DNA of 31,341 nt from RGIG5579 sp045541915 (GTDB taxonomy: Bacteria; Bacillota; Clostridia; Oscillospirales; SIG627). The notes under the pieces were generated by a model. The model was not told the DNA's origin. It saw only the letters and a program-made list of their open reading frames with translations, and ran no database searches. Positions 14,956-23,277 of this stretch are shown piece after piece. The position numbers were made by a program, and so were the translations under genes. Position 1 is the first letter of the stretch. Every line of letters starts with the position of its first letter. The stretch is from the NCBI GenBank assembly GCA_045541915.1, contig JAZQJZ010000021.1, positions 1 to 31,341 of the forward strand, written 5' to 3'.

Positions 14956-15756
14956 TTATATCTCAAATTCGGTAAAGTGGCTGGGAGTGGTGCCGGTTTG
15001 CTTTTTAAAGGCATCATAAAAACCGCTCACGCTGTCAAATCCACTGTCCAGTGCGATATCGATCATTTTCCGATTGGTGGTCTGAAGGAGAAGAATCGCC
15101 CGTTGGATCTTCTTTTCCACCACATATCTTTTAAAGGAAATGCCATTGACAGCAGCAAAACGACGGGAAAAGGAGCTTTCCGTCATTCCGGCCTTCTTTG
15201 CAACGGTGGCTAAGCTGACCCCGCTTGTCAAATTTGAGTCAATATAGTCCATCCAGTCCAGCATTTCATAGTGACTTTGCGTGGCCGGAGCAAAGGGATT
15301 GTTGGCCTCTCTTTCTGCCTTGATAAAAAACTCGGTCAGCTTGGCAGATGCCAATTCATATCGCAAAGGAGATTTTCTTTTCCATTCCTCATAAATCTCA
15401 CCCAATATGGGCGAAAGTCCAGTGTCTCTGATCACAGTCTTTCCACTTTTGATGCACTCCAAAAAAAACACAAAATGATGGATCCCGGAAAAAGCATTTC
15501 GTGTCAAAGTGAAAGCACAGAGCTTAAAGCCGTTTTCGCCAAACGAGGTAAAACACCGCTTTTGTCCGATTTTCAAAAACACAATATCACCGGCTTGGAT
15601 GGGATGAGACTGATCCTCAATTTCCCAAACCGCCTCCCCCTCTAGAGCAAGACAGATCTTAAAATCCGCATAAAACGTATTCTTTGGTGTCGAGGTAGAG
15701 TCGTGTAATTTTTGAATGGTATGGACAGAAAAATTATTCTTATTTACAACAACCAA
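14956..15756 (-). CDS. AraC-family transcriptional regulator, 266 aa
   Basis: Sensor half with the cupin-like pattern 'ICLALEGEAVWEIED' and 'IQAGDIVFLKIGQKRCF'. The C-terminal double HTH is 'GVSLATVAKKAGMTESSFSR' and 'MIDIALDSGFDSVSGFYDAF', ending 'GTTPSHF'. The start is a TTG at 15756, chosen because GGAGG lies 8 bases upstream and no ATG follows nearby. A promoter TTGCAA-17-TATCAT precedes it (15778-15806). It lies upstream of hydrolase B on the same strand and probably controls it. Confidence 0.9.
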   Translation of the reverse strand: MVVVNKNNFSVHTIQKLHDSTSTPKNTFYADFKICLALEGEAVWEIEDQSHPIQAGDIVFLKIGQKRCFTSFGENGFKLCAFTLTRNAFSGIHHFVFFLECIKSGKTVIRDTGLSPILGEIYEEWKRKSPLRYELASAKLTEFFIKAEREANNPFAPATQSHYEMLDWMDYIDSNLTSGVSLATVAKKAGMTESSFSRRFAAVNGISFKRYVVEKKIQRAILLLQTTNRKMIDIALDSGFDSVSGFYDAFKKQTGTTPSHFTEFEI

Positions 15757-15777
15757 AAACCTTCCCTCCTTTTTTCT

Positions 15778-15806
15778 ATGATATCACAAATTCCCGCAAA
15801 TTGCAA
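15778..15806 (-). promoter_or_regulatory. Promoter of the AraC gene at 14956-15756
   Basis: Minus strand TTGCAA (15801-15806), 17 bases, TATCAT (15778-15783). Confidence 0.6.
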
Positions 15807-15904
15807 GAAATCGGAATTTTTAGACAAATAAGAGGTGGATTGTTACCGATCCATCGTCTATGATAAATACAAGAAAATAACTTTTGGAAAAGGAAAATGC
15901 TACT

Positions 15905-16534
15905 ATGTATGAAGTAATCGTTCTGGGAGCTACCTTTGCCGCAGCCGGAATTGCGGAAAAATACAGAGAAAACTGTCTGGTGGTCGAACGCAGAGCCCAG
16001 GCAGGCTATGAATTTTTTGGCACTTTGGATTTTTCGGTGGAAGAAACCGAAATCTACTCTCATTTCAAATGCTGCTACACCCTATTTTGCACCGAACTGG
16101 TTTCCGTTGAAAAAACAAGCGATGGGTTCTCTTGCATCACCCACAACACAAAAGGATTTTGCACCTATCATGCCAAAAAAGTAATTGATACCCGATGCAA
16201 TGCCGAGATGAGTGTATCCAAAACTTATAATTTGCTGATCGAAAGCAAGGAAGAACCGGTCTTTTCGAATTTGCGCTTGGAAGAAGCAAAGGGGCGGGAT
16301 TGCTATCGGGTTTATTGCCCGGTTCCGCTTGAATGTGGATATGACACGGCAAGAACGGCGGCGCTGGATATCATAAAGCAATTTTCCGAAACCCAGCGCT
16401 TGATCCTCTCTGCAAATGAATTTGACTATCAAGTCAAAGAGGATTATCCGAAAACAAAGGACGGTATTTTGTATTTCCCGTCCAAGCGGTACCAGACTTC
16501 CCAACAGGCCTTTGAAAAAGGCTTTGAGATTTAA
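15905..16534 (+). CDS. Small Rossmann-like protein paired with an FAD oxidoreductase, 209 aa
   Basis: The N-terminus 'MYEVIVLGATFAAAGIAEKY' followed by 'CLVVERRAQAGYEF' copies the beta-alpha-beta FAD-binding start of flavoprotein oxidoreductases, but the glycine motif is degenerate (GATFAAAG) and the protein is less than half the usual length. The rest matches nothing I recognise. The ATG at 15905 follows AAGGA by 10 bases; a TTG at 15884 is possible but less likely. It ends 12 bases before the large FAD oxidoreductase, so the two are co-expressed. It may be a non-catalytic partner subunit or a reduced flavoprotein. Confidence 0.75.
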   Translation: MYEVIVLGATFAAAGIAEKYRENCLVVERRAQAGYEFFGTLDFSVEETEIYSHFKCCYTLFCTELVSVEKTSDGFSCITHNTKGFCTYHAKKVIDTRCNAEMSVSKTYNLLIESKEEPVFSNLRLEEAKGRDCYRVYCPVPLECGYDTARTAALDIIKQFSETQRLILSANEFDYQVKEDYPKTKDGILYFPSKRYQTSQQAFEKGFEI

Positions 16535-16546
16535 GGAGGGTGGAAA

Positions 16547-18415
16547 ATGACATATCTTTCTGAAATGGTGGAAGGCAAGCGGAAGGTGCAAAGCATCACC
16601 GAGCCGACCTTTGAAAGAGAATTTGATGTGATCGTCTGCGGGCTGGGCACCGCCGGCTCCCTCGCGGCCCTCATTTCTGCGGAAAACGGTCTTTCTGTTC
16701 TGGGCATTGAATCCTTTACCGCTGTGGGCGGCACACACACCGTGGGTGGCATCAGCGGTCATTATTTCGGTTGCCCCGGAGGCCATTATGAAAAGCTGGA
16801 CGAAGAGGTCGTCCGCTTTGCAAAGCGCTATACCTGCACAAAACCGGAAAGCAGAAAACTGATTGCAGAGCAGGCTCTTCTCAAAGAAGGCGCAGAGATT
16901 TTATATGAAGCATCGGTTTGCGGCGTCTTTTTGGAAGAAAACAGAGTGATTGGTCTTCGTGTTTTGACCGGCGGAACGCTGGTAAACTACAAGGCCAAGA
17001 TCGTAATGGACTGCACCGCTGAGGCGGATGTAGCATCCATCGCAGGCTGTGAAACGGAAATGGGAAGAAAAACGGACGGTCAGACCCAGCCCTACTCTCT
17101 GGTCTCTATGGTATTTGACGGGGAAAAATATCATTATACCAATATTGACTTTGGTCGCGTGGATCAATCGGATCCCTATGCCTTATCCAAGGCGATCCTT
17201 TTTTCCAGATCCTTCGATATGAAAGATAAATATGTGGGAAAAACAAAGATCTCGCAAATGCCCTTACTGGGACTTCGGGAGGGAAAGAGAATTATTGCAG
17301 AAGAGATGGCGCATCTTGAGGATTTGTTTGCAGAAAAGCAAACCCAGACGCCCATGTACTACTCCTATGCGGATCTGGATAAGCACGGCTGGGACATTGC
17401 CTTTGACGGAGAAGTCCTGGGAGATTGGGCCATCGGTGCAAACCTGGGTGCTTACAATGTTACCATCGCCGTGCCCTACAAGGCCATTCTGCCGAAGGGT
17501 TATGACGGCATTTTGGTTCCCTGTCGCGCTTTGGGCGTGGATCGGGATATTTCCAGCTGTGTTCGTATGATCCTTGATATGAAAAAAGTGGCAGAGTGCG
17601 CCGCAGAGTGGGCCACCCTTGCCATCACACAAAATCAAACACTGCGCCAGGTTCCCTATGCACAGTTAAAAGAGAGACTGAACAAAAGCGGTTGCCTGAA
17701 GGAAAGTGACAACCGGGGCTACCGCGTGGACGGCAAGAAGGACTGGGACAAAACGCCCCTGACCCCAAGAGATGTTCAATGGATCACCGATCCGGAAAAG
17801 CTGGAGGAAGGCTTAAAAACCGAAAAGCCGGGAGAAGCAATCTGGTCTGCCCGAAAAATCGGAGAAGCCGCCCTTCCCCATTTGGAAGCGCTTTTACAAT
17901 CTACCAATGAAAACACTCGAAAACACACCGCCTTTGCTTTGGCGGCTTTGGGAAGCTCCAAGGGAAACGAGGTTTTAAGGGAAATGGCGCTGTCAAGAGA
18001 TCCCCTTATGCTCAAGGACTGCCGCAAAAACAACAATCTGCGAGGATTTATGGCGATCTATTGGCTGGGCAGACTTGGTGACAGAGAGATCGCAAAGGAA
18101 TTGATTCGACTGATCTGCGATCCCAAGGAGCAGGATAAGCCCGTATATCACCAAGAAAATGTTCAAACCACACGTTATAAAATTGTCCAATATGATGATA
18201 TCTATTTCCAGTTTATGTCCCAAGCGGTAATGGCACTGGTGCGGATCGGAGATCAGCACCGGGATCTTCGTTCCGACATTCAAAAGGCATTTGAAACAGC
18301 CTTTTCTTCCGACGACTATTATGACCGCATCACCAAAAGACCCAAGCAAAGCAGCGAGGGCAATATGGTATTGGCAATCAAGGAAGTTGCTCTTTCGTCG
18401 GCGAAGCGCTGGTAA
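16547..18415 (+). CDS. FAD-dependent oxidoreductase (FAD_oxidored type) with C-terminal HEAT-like region, 622 aa
   Basis: Residues about 25-380 form an FAD_oxidored flavoprotein: 'FDVIVCGLGTAGSLAALISA' (G32, G34, G37), 'AVGGTHTVGGISGHYFGCPG' and 'VPCRALGVDRDISSCVRMIL'. From about 430 to 590 the protein is helical with HEAT/Armadillo-like units ('AALPHLEALLQSTNENTRKH', 'AFALAALGS', 'FMAIYWLGRLGDREIAKELI', 'SQAVMALVRIGD'). HEAT-like repeats are unusual on this type of enzyme and suggest a docking surface. GGAGG precedes the ATG at 16547. No signal peptide. The substrate is unknown; carbohydrate-island context suggests a sugar-derived compound. Confidence 0.85.
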   Translation: MTYLSEMVEGKRKVQSITEPTFEREFDVIVCGLGTAGSLAALISAENGLSVLGIESFTAVGGTHTVGGISGHYFGCPGGHYEKLDEEVVRFAKRYTCTKPESRKLIAEQALLKEGAEILYEASVCGVFLEENRVIGLRVLTGGTLVNYKAKIVMDCTAEADVASIAGCETEMGRKTDGQTQPYSLVSMVFDGEKYHYTNIDFGRVDQSDPYALSKAILFSRSFDMKDKYVGKTKISQMPLLGLREGKRIIAEEMAHLEDLFAEKQTQTPMYYSYADLDKHGWDIAFDGEVLGDWAIGANLGAYNVTIAVPYKAILPKGYDGILVPCRALGVDRDISSCVRMILDMKKVAECAAEWATLAITQNQTLRQVPYAQLKERLNKSGCLKESDNRGYRVDGKKDWDKTPLTPRDVQWITDPEKLEEGLKTEKPGEAIWSARKIGEAALPHLEALLQSTNENTRKHTAFALAALGSSKGNEVLREMALSRDPLMLKDCRKNNNLRGFMAIYWLGRLGDREIAKELIRLICDPKEQDKPVYHQENVQTTRYKIVQYDDIYFQFMSQAVMALVRIGDQHRDLRSDIQKAFETAFSSDDYYDRITKRPKQSSEGNMVLAIKEVALSSAKRW

Positions 18416-18424
18416 ACTGCATAT

Positions 18425-18457
18425 AAAAAGCGAGGTGAAATTCACCTCGCTTTTTTT
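18425..18457. terminator. Palindromic terminator, copy 4
   Basis: Arms GCGAGGTGAA (18430-18439) and TTCACCTCGC (18441-18450), A5 before and T7 after. It serves the FAD oxidoreductase and the convergent deacetylase. Confidence 0.88.
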
Positions 18458-18460
18458 GTT

Positions 18461-19165
18461 TTACAGAACAATGTCGCGATTGGTTCCGTAAAAAATATCG
18501 TCTTTGTTGCTGATCAGTTTGAAAAACTCTTCTAATTTCACCCAATAGTCCGAACCGTAGTCCATTTCATAGGAATGTCCCCAAATATAAAAGATCTTCG
18601 GTGTTTCGGGTGTCAGAGACACAAACTGTTCTCCCAAGCGCATCATTTCCTCGAAATCCAGGTGATACACCGTTGGGTGAAAGCAATAAAGATCGCTCTG
18701 TAAATCGAAATTTCCCGTTGTGGTAATGGTTCGACTATACTTAACACCGGTATGGTTCCGAATCAGATCCGCAACACGCTCGTCATAATTTGTGCCGCCG
18801 CAGGGATATGCCATACCAACAACCTCATATCCTACCAGTTCAGACAAGTTCAATCGATCTTTTTCCACCTGACGAATGACTTCAGCATCATCACAGCGAG
18901 TCAGCCTTGGATGGGTTAGGGTATGAACCGCAACCTCATGGCCTTCATAAATGGTTTTTACATCCTCCGGATGCACTTTATAGTGAGAAATCCTCCGTCC
19001 GCTTCGACCAAGAATCCCCCGTTGAGCCAAAAGATCAGAATTTAGGTTGAAGGTACATTTTAACCCATACTGATTGAGCAATTCAATGAGTCTGATGTCC
19101 TGGGTTATTCCATCGTCGTAACTGAAGGTTATGGCTTTTTTCTTTGTTTGCTCGCAAAAACGCAT
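18461..19165 (-). CDS. Polysaccharide deacetylase (NodB/CE4 domain), 234 aa
   Basis: CE4 fold: motif 1 'AITFSYDDG' with D17 and D18, motif 2 'HEVAVHTLTH' with metal ligands H81 and H85, and 'YEVVGMAYPCGG' as motif 3. No signal peptide or membrane segment is seen, so it probably acts inside the cell on small acetylated sugars rather than on the wall. The ATG at 19165 has a GGCGGTGA site; a TATAAT-like -10 lies at 19191-19196 on the minus strand, but no good -35. The substrate is unknown. Confidence 0.88.
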   Translation of the reverse strand: MRFCEQTKKKAITFSYDDGITQDIRLIELLNQYGLKCTFNLNSDLLAQRGILGRSGRRISHYKVHPEDVKTIYEGHEVAVHTLTHPRLTRCDDAEVIRQVEKDRLNLSELVGYEVVGMAYPCGGTNYDERVADLIRNHTGVKYSRTITTTGNFDLQSDLYCFHPTVYHLDFEEMMRLGEQFVSLTPETPKIFYIWGHSYEMDYGSDYWVKLEEFFKLISNKDDIFYGTNRDIVL

Positions 19166-19255
19166 GGTATCACCGCCTTTGTTTTATTCTATTATAACAG
19201 CTTTAAAAAGTAAATCTTCTCAAGAACAGAGCCAAACGCCGGTTGAAGAATCTGT

Positions 19256-20014
19256 TCAGATGCTGCTTCCCTTCTTGATATCAAGCGGGGTCAAACCCAG
19301 ATGCTTTTTCATCATACGGCGCATAAAAGTGGGAGAGGAGAAATGAAGGATATCGCAGACCTCTCCGGTTGTTTTTCCTTGCATCAAAAGAGCCTGTGCA
19401 CGCGCTAACTTGATCTGATTCTTATATTGAATGGGAGATACGCCCACCGCCTCCCGGAATACCTCAAAAAAACGGGAAGGGCTCATATAGCAGAGAGCGG
19501 CAGCTTCCTCCACCCGAACCGTTTCGGAGTTTTGATCACGCAGATATTTCAAAGCAGGCTGGATGCGATCACCCCATCGGTTCTCACTTTTTTTCAGTTT
19601 TGGAAGCACCCGATGAAGAAGCTGATACAGAACAGAAAGACACTGAAAGGAATCTTCCTTTTCCCATGATTCCAAAAGAAGGTCGAAATCCTTTTCTACC
19701 TCGGGCATACAAAGAACCTGCATGGATTGGTAATAAAGAGAAATAAAATCCACATCAAATTCTACCATATCAAAAAGCACGTCTTCATCTCCATGCCAAT
19801 GGGAAACATAAGAAGTCAATTTAGGAAGAAACCAAAGATCCCCTCTTTGAAGATGAAGCTCTTCTCCGTCGCTGGTTTCCACAACACAGCTTCCTCGCTT
19901 AATAAAAGCAAGACGCGGTGCGGGAAATCCGACTTTGGTACCCGCTGTATAGGAACCGTATCTAATGTTTCTCTTCACGAAAAATCTGCAAAAATGCTCT
20001 TCTTCTCGATTCAT
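19256..20014 (-). CDS. AraC-family transcriptional regulator, 252 aa
   Basis: Cupin sensor 'APRLAFIKRGSCVVETSDGE' and 'LQRGDLWFLPKLTSYVS', then the AraC double HTH: 'VRVEEAAALCYMSPSRFFEV' and 'GEVCDILHFSSPTFMRRMMK', ending 'LGLTPLDIKKG'. The ATG at 20014 follows GGGAGA. It is divergent from the epimerase operon, whose -10 lies next to this gene's -35, so joint control of the two is likely. It could also act on the downstream deacetylase. Confidence 0.92.
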   Translation of the reverse strand: MNREEEHFCRFFVKRNIRYGSYTAGTKVGFPAPRLAFIKRGSCVVETSDGEELHLQRGDLWFLPKLTSYVSHWHGDEDVLFDMVEFDVDFISLYYQSMQVLCMPEVEKDFDLLLESWEKEDSFQCLSVLYQLLHRVLPKLKKSENRWGDRIQPALKYLRDQNSETVRVEEAAALCYMSPSRFFEVFREAVGVSPIQYKNQIKLARAQALLMQGKTTGEVCDILHFSSPTFMRRMMKKHLGLTPLDIKKGSSI

Positions 20015-20051
20015 TGTATCATTCTCCCGTAGGATTGTGCTCTTTTTTAGT

Positions 20052-20091
20052 ATTATACTCCCTCCTCATTCCGCGGTCAATGATTTATAAT
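20052..20091. promoter_or_regulatory. Divergent, nearly overlapping promoters for AraC and the epimerase operon
   Basis: Minus strand: TTGACC (20075-20080), 17 bases, TATAAT (20052-20057). Plus strand: a -10 TATAAT at 20086-20091 without a recognisable -35. The strong AraC promoter and the weak, activator-type operon promoter are only 5 bases apart, so their polymerases should exclude each other. Confidence 0.65.
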
Positions 20092-20126
20092 GAAAAAAAG
20101 AAAACAAAAAAAGGAGACTGAACAAT

Positions 20127-21128
20127 ATGAAAAAAGTTTTGGTCATCGGCGGCTCCGGAACCATGGGAAGATACCTTTGTCCCCTTCTGGCGCAAAAAGG
20201 CTATGCGGTAGATGCTCTTGTAGGTGAGATCAACAAAGACATCGACGGTGTTCGCTACCATTTTGCCAACGCCTTGGACAACCAGGTTCTCCAGCAATTT
20301 TTATCCAAAGGATATGATGCCGTAGTGGATTTCATGTGGTATCGGGACATCGACTCTTACAAAAGCCGCTATCAGATGTTTTTAAACCAGACCGATCATT
20401 ATTTTGCTCTTTCCTCTTATCGGGTCTATGCTGACAGCCCCAACGCCCCCTTGACGGAAAATTCACCCCGCTTATCGGAAAGTCTTGATCCTTGCGATAT
20501 CTGGCATCATAAAACCGGATACGCCCAGGTAAAATGCCAGATGGAAGATCTTCTGACCGGCTCTGAAGCCAAAAACTGGACCATTCTCCGTCCCACCGCA
20601 GTATATTGCCCCGGACGTATGCCTCTTCTGACCTGGAGCAAAAACGAAGTTGCACTCAGAGCATACGCCGGAAAGAAAATGGTGCTTCCTTACGAGGCGC
20701 TGGATAAAAAGACCACAATGATCTGGGGAGAAGATGTGGCTAAAATGATCGGCGGATTGATGTTCAATCCTGCAGCGAAAAAAGAGATCTATAACATTGC
20801 TACCGCAGAGACCTTAACCTGGAAAGAGGTTGTGGATTATTACCAAGAGACCCTTGGCCTGGAAGTAGAGTTTTGCGAAACAAAAGACTTTATACCCCTT
20901 ATGACAGGTGAGAATCCTACAGAAACAAAATTGAATTGGGCAAGATTTATCCTTTATTATGACCGCCTTTACAATCGAAGCGTGGATAACAGCAAGGTAT
21001 TGAGAGATGCGGGACTTGTGCAGGAGGATCTGATGCCCATTCGCAAAGGCTTAAGCCTGGCCACAAAGGGAATCATCCCCAAGAGCTTTTTTGCTTTGGA
21101 CGCTTACCTGGAGAAAAAGACAGTATGA
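20127..21128 (+). CDS. NAD-dependent epimerase/dehydratase (extended SDR), 333 aa
   Basis: Extended SDR with NAD motif 'VLVIGGSGTMGRYL' (G8 to G14), catalytic Y132 and K136 in 'YAQVK', and 'WTILRPTAVYCPGR', typical of sugar-nucleotide or sugar epimerases. 'YFALSSYRVYADS' is the region before the active Tyr. AAGGAG precedes the ATG at 20127. First of three overlapping or adjacent genes; its stop overlaps the next start as ATGA. The exact substrate cannot be told. Confidence 0.88.
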   Translation: MKKVLVIGGSGTMGRYLCPLLAQKGYAVDALVGEINKDIDGVRYHFANALDNQVLQQFLSKGYDAVVDFMWYRDIDSYKSRYQMFLNQTDHYFALSSYRVYADSPNAPLTENSPRLSESLDPCDIWHHKTGYAQVKCQMEDLLTGSEAKNWTILRPTAVYCPGRMPLLTWSKNEVALRAYAGKKMVLPYEALDKKTTMIWGEDVAKMIGGLMFNPAAKKEIYNIATAETLTWKEVVDYYQETLGLEVEFCETKDFIPLMTGENPTETKLNWARFILYYDRLYNRSVDNSKVLRDAGLVQEDLMPIRKGLSLATKGIIPKSFFALDAYLEKKTV

Positions 21129-22174
21129 AAAGAGTAAAAATCGTACAGATCGGCGTTGGGCACGACCACGCTCTGCCGAATTTCCGTTGTATCGCTTCTA
21201 TGGAAGATGTCTTTGAAGTGGTAGGTCTTGTCCGGGTGGAAGGAGAAGAGGGCTTAAAGCCCAATTTCAAAGAAAACTTTGAGCACATCCCCGAGCTGAC
21301 TCTGGAAGAGGCCTTTGCCATTCCCGGCTTGGAGGCAGCTTTGATCGAAACGGAAGATCTGAAATTGGTTCCTTTCGCTCAAATGGCGGCAGACAAGGGC
21401 CTCCATGTGTTTATGGACAAGCCCGGTAGCCAAAGCGCAGAAGATTTTGAAGCGATGCTGTCTACCATTCTGAACCATCAAAAGGTTTTCGGCATTGGCT
21501 ATGTTTACCGTTTTCATCCCTTGGTACAGAAAACCCTTTCTCAAGTGAAGGAAGGAAAGCTGGGAACAATCTATTCCGTGGAAGCGCATATGAGCCGCGA
21601 CGACAAAGATGAGAAGCGCCGTTGGCTGGAACAGTTCAACGGTGGCATGACCTTTTTCCTGGGCTGCCATCTGATCGATCTGATTCATTTGTTTCTGGGA
21701 ACTCCGGAGGAGATCATACCTCTGAACGCCTGCACCACTCCCGAAAAGCACAAGGCAAACGATCTGGGTATGGTAGCATTTCGCTATCCGGACGGTATGA
21801 GCTTCTGCAAGGCAAGCGCTGCCGAACCCGGCGGCTTTATGCGCAGACAATTGGTGGTATGCGGCTCTCTTGGCACGGTGGAAATTCGTCCACTGGAAGA
21901 GCATTGGAAAGAAAAGCCATACCACTGCATTTCGCAAAGCATCTCCTCCTTCCGCAAAGAGAAGGATCTTCCCTTGAAATGGGGAGACAAAGGAGAAACC
22001 GAGGTTTGCGCACCTTATCACCGTTATTGGGCGATGTTTTATGATTTCGCGCAGCGCGTCCTGAAAGATTGCCCTTCCACCAAAGAAGAACTGTTGCGGG
22101 AAGCAAGGGTTCATCGGATCCTGTTGGCTTCCTGTGGCATCTCTTGCGATTTCAAAGAAGACATTTCCCTTTAA
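21125..22174 (+). CDS. Gfo/Idh/MocA-family oxidoreductase, 349 aa
   Basis: NAD-dependent sugar or inositol dehydrogenase family. N-terminal Rossmann 'VKIVQIGVGHDHALPNF', the conserved 'HVFMDKPGS' (DKP at 98-100, in place of EKP), 'GIGYVYRFHPLVQ' and, in the C-terminal domain, 'GGMTFFLGCHLIDLIHLFLG' with the catalytic His region. Translationally coupled to the epimerase by ATGA. Probably oxidises or reduces a sugar made or used by the neighbours. Confidence 0.9.
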   Translation: MKRVKIVQIGVGHDHALPNFRCIASMEDVFEVVGLVRVEGEEGLKPNFKENFEHIPELTLEEAFAIPGLEAALIETEDLKLVPFAQMAADKGLHVFMDKPGSQSAEDFEAMLSTILNHQKVFGIGYVYRFHPLVQKTLSQVKEGKLGTIYSVEAHMSRDDKDEKRRWLEQFNGGMTFFLGCHLIDLIHLFLGTPEEIIPLNACTTPEKHKANDLGMVAFRYPDGMSFCKASAAEPGGFMRRQLVVCGSLGTVEIRPLEEHWKEKPYHCISQSISSFRKEKDLPLKWGDKGETEVCAPYHRYWAMFYDFAQRVLKDCPSTKEELLREARVHRILLASCGISCDFKEDISL

Positions 22175-22184
22175 GGAGAAAACT

Positions 22185-23195
22185 ATGAAGACAAAACAGA
22201 TTTTATTTACAGAGCCGCTGGTGGCAAAGTTTGTAGAAAAAGATCTTTCTGAACCAAAGCCCGGAGAGGTGCAGGTACATCTTTCCGTTTCCACCATCAG
22301 CTCCGGCACAGAACGGGCAAAGCTTACGGGCAATCTCAACTGCGGATGGACCAAACCAGAGGATAAGACTGCAATTTTTCCCCGTTGCGGCGGATACAGC
22401 TCTTCAGGGGTGGTAACTGCCCTGGGAGAGAACATCACGGATCTGAAGATCGGTGATCGGGTGGCGCTGTCCTGGAGTACCCACAGCGAAACAGTCAATC
22501 TTCCCCGCAAAAACGTGGTCCTGTTGGACGATGTATCCTTTGAAGACGGCGCGCTGTTCCATATCGCCACCTTTCCTCTGGCCGCCATGCGAAAATGCCG
22601 CCTTGAATTGGGAGAGAGCGCCATTGTAATGGGAATGGGAATTCTTGGGCTGCTGGCCCTTCCCCTCCTGCGTTCCGCAGGGGCTTGTCCCATCCTTGCC
22701 GTAGATCCGGATCCAAAGAAAAGAGAAAAAGCGCTTTCTTGCGGAGCTGACTTTGCCCTTGATCCGTTCGATCCTCTTTTTGCACAAAGAGCGAAGGAAT
22801 TGACGGGCGGCGGCGCGAAAGTCGGCATTGAAGTAACCGGCATCGGAAAAGGCTTAGAAGGAATTCTCGACTGCATGGCAAAAGGCGCCAGAGTGGCGCT
22901 TCTCGGTTGCACCAGAGACTCTAATTTCACCATCGATTACTATCGGAAGGTACACGGCCCCGGCATTACCCTCATCGGTGCTCACACGCACGCCAGACCG
23001 CAATGGGAATCTCACGGCGGTTGGTGGTCTCAAAAAGATGATATGGAATCCCTCGTCCGTTTAACAAAAAGCGGAAGATTGCACCTTTCCTCTATGGTCG
23101 ATGAAACCCATTCTCCCGAAGAGGCCCCGGCGGTTTACCAAAGACTTGCCCGGGACAAGACGTTCCCCATCGTTCAGTTTTGTTGGAAGAAATAA
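22185..23195 (+). CDS. Medium-chain (zinc-type) dehydrogenase, 336 aa
   Basis: MDR fold: N-terminal GroES-like domain with 'VSTISSGTERAKLTG' and 'GGYSSSGVVTALGENITDLK', and a Rossmann domain with 'AIVMGMGILGLLALPLLRSA' and 'PILAVDPDPKKREKALSCGA'. The Cys ligands of classical zinc alcohol dehydrogenases are not at their usual places, so zinc dependence is uncertain. The ATG at 22185 follows AAGGAG; an earlier in-frame GTG/TTG start region would overlap the preceding gene by 40 bases and is rejected. Last gene of the operon, 10 bases after the Gfo-type gene. Confidence 0.88.
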   Translation: MKTKQILFTEPLVAKFVEKDLSEPKPGEVQVHLSVSTISSGTERAKLTGNLNCGWTKPEDKTAIFPRCGGYSSSGVVTALGENITDLKIGDRVALSWSTHSETVNLPRKNVVLLDDVSFEDGALFHIATFPLAAMRKCRLELGESAIVMGMGILGLLALPLLRSAGACPILAVDPDPKKREKALSCGADFALDPFDPLFAQRAKELTGGGAKVGIEVTGIGKGLEGILDCMAKGARVALLGCTRDSNFTIDYYRKVHGPGITLIGAHTHARPQWESHGGWWSQKDDMESLVRLTKSGRLHLSSMVDETHSPEEAPAVYQRLARDKTFPIVQFCWKK

Positions 23196-23233
23196 AAAAG
23201 CAATTTTTTTATCATCCTATGGCAAAAAAAGAG

Positions 23234-23266
23234 AAAGCAGCGACCCCAATTGGGTCGCTGCTTTTT
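23234..23266. terminator. Terminator between the dehydrogenase operon and the SipW module
   Basis: Stem AAAGCAGCGACCC (23234-23246) with GGGTCGCTGCTTT (23252-23264), then TTTTT; on the minus strand the hairpin is followed by CTCTTTTTTT, so it may act both ways. Confidence 0.87.
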
Positions 23267-23277
23267 GATTCCATCTT

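Noticed and set aside
21254..22933. 559-codon minus-strand open frame
   Set aside because: It lies antisense to the Gfo/Idh/MocA and MDR genes, which have clear family motifs, ribosome sites and coupling; the antisense product has no recognisable domain.
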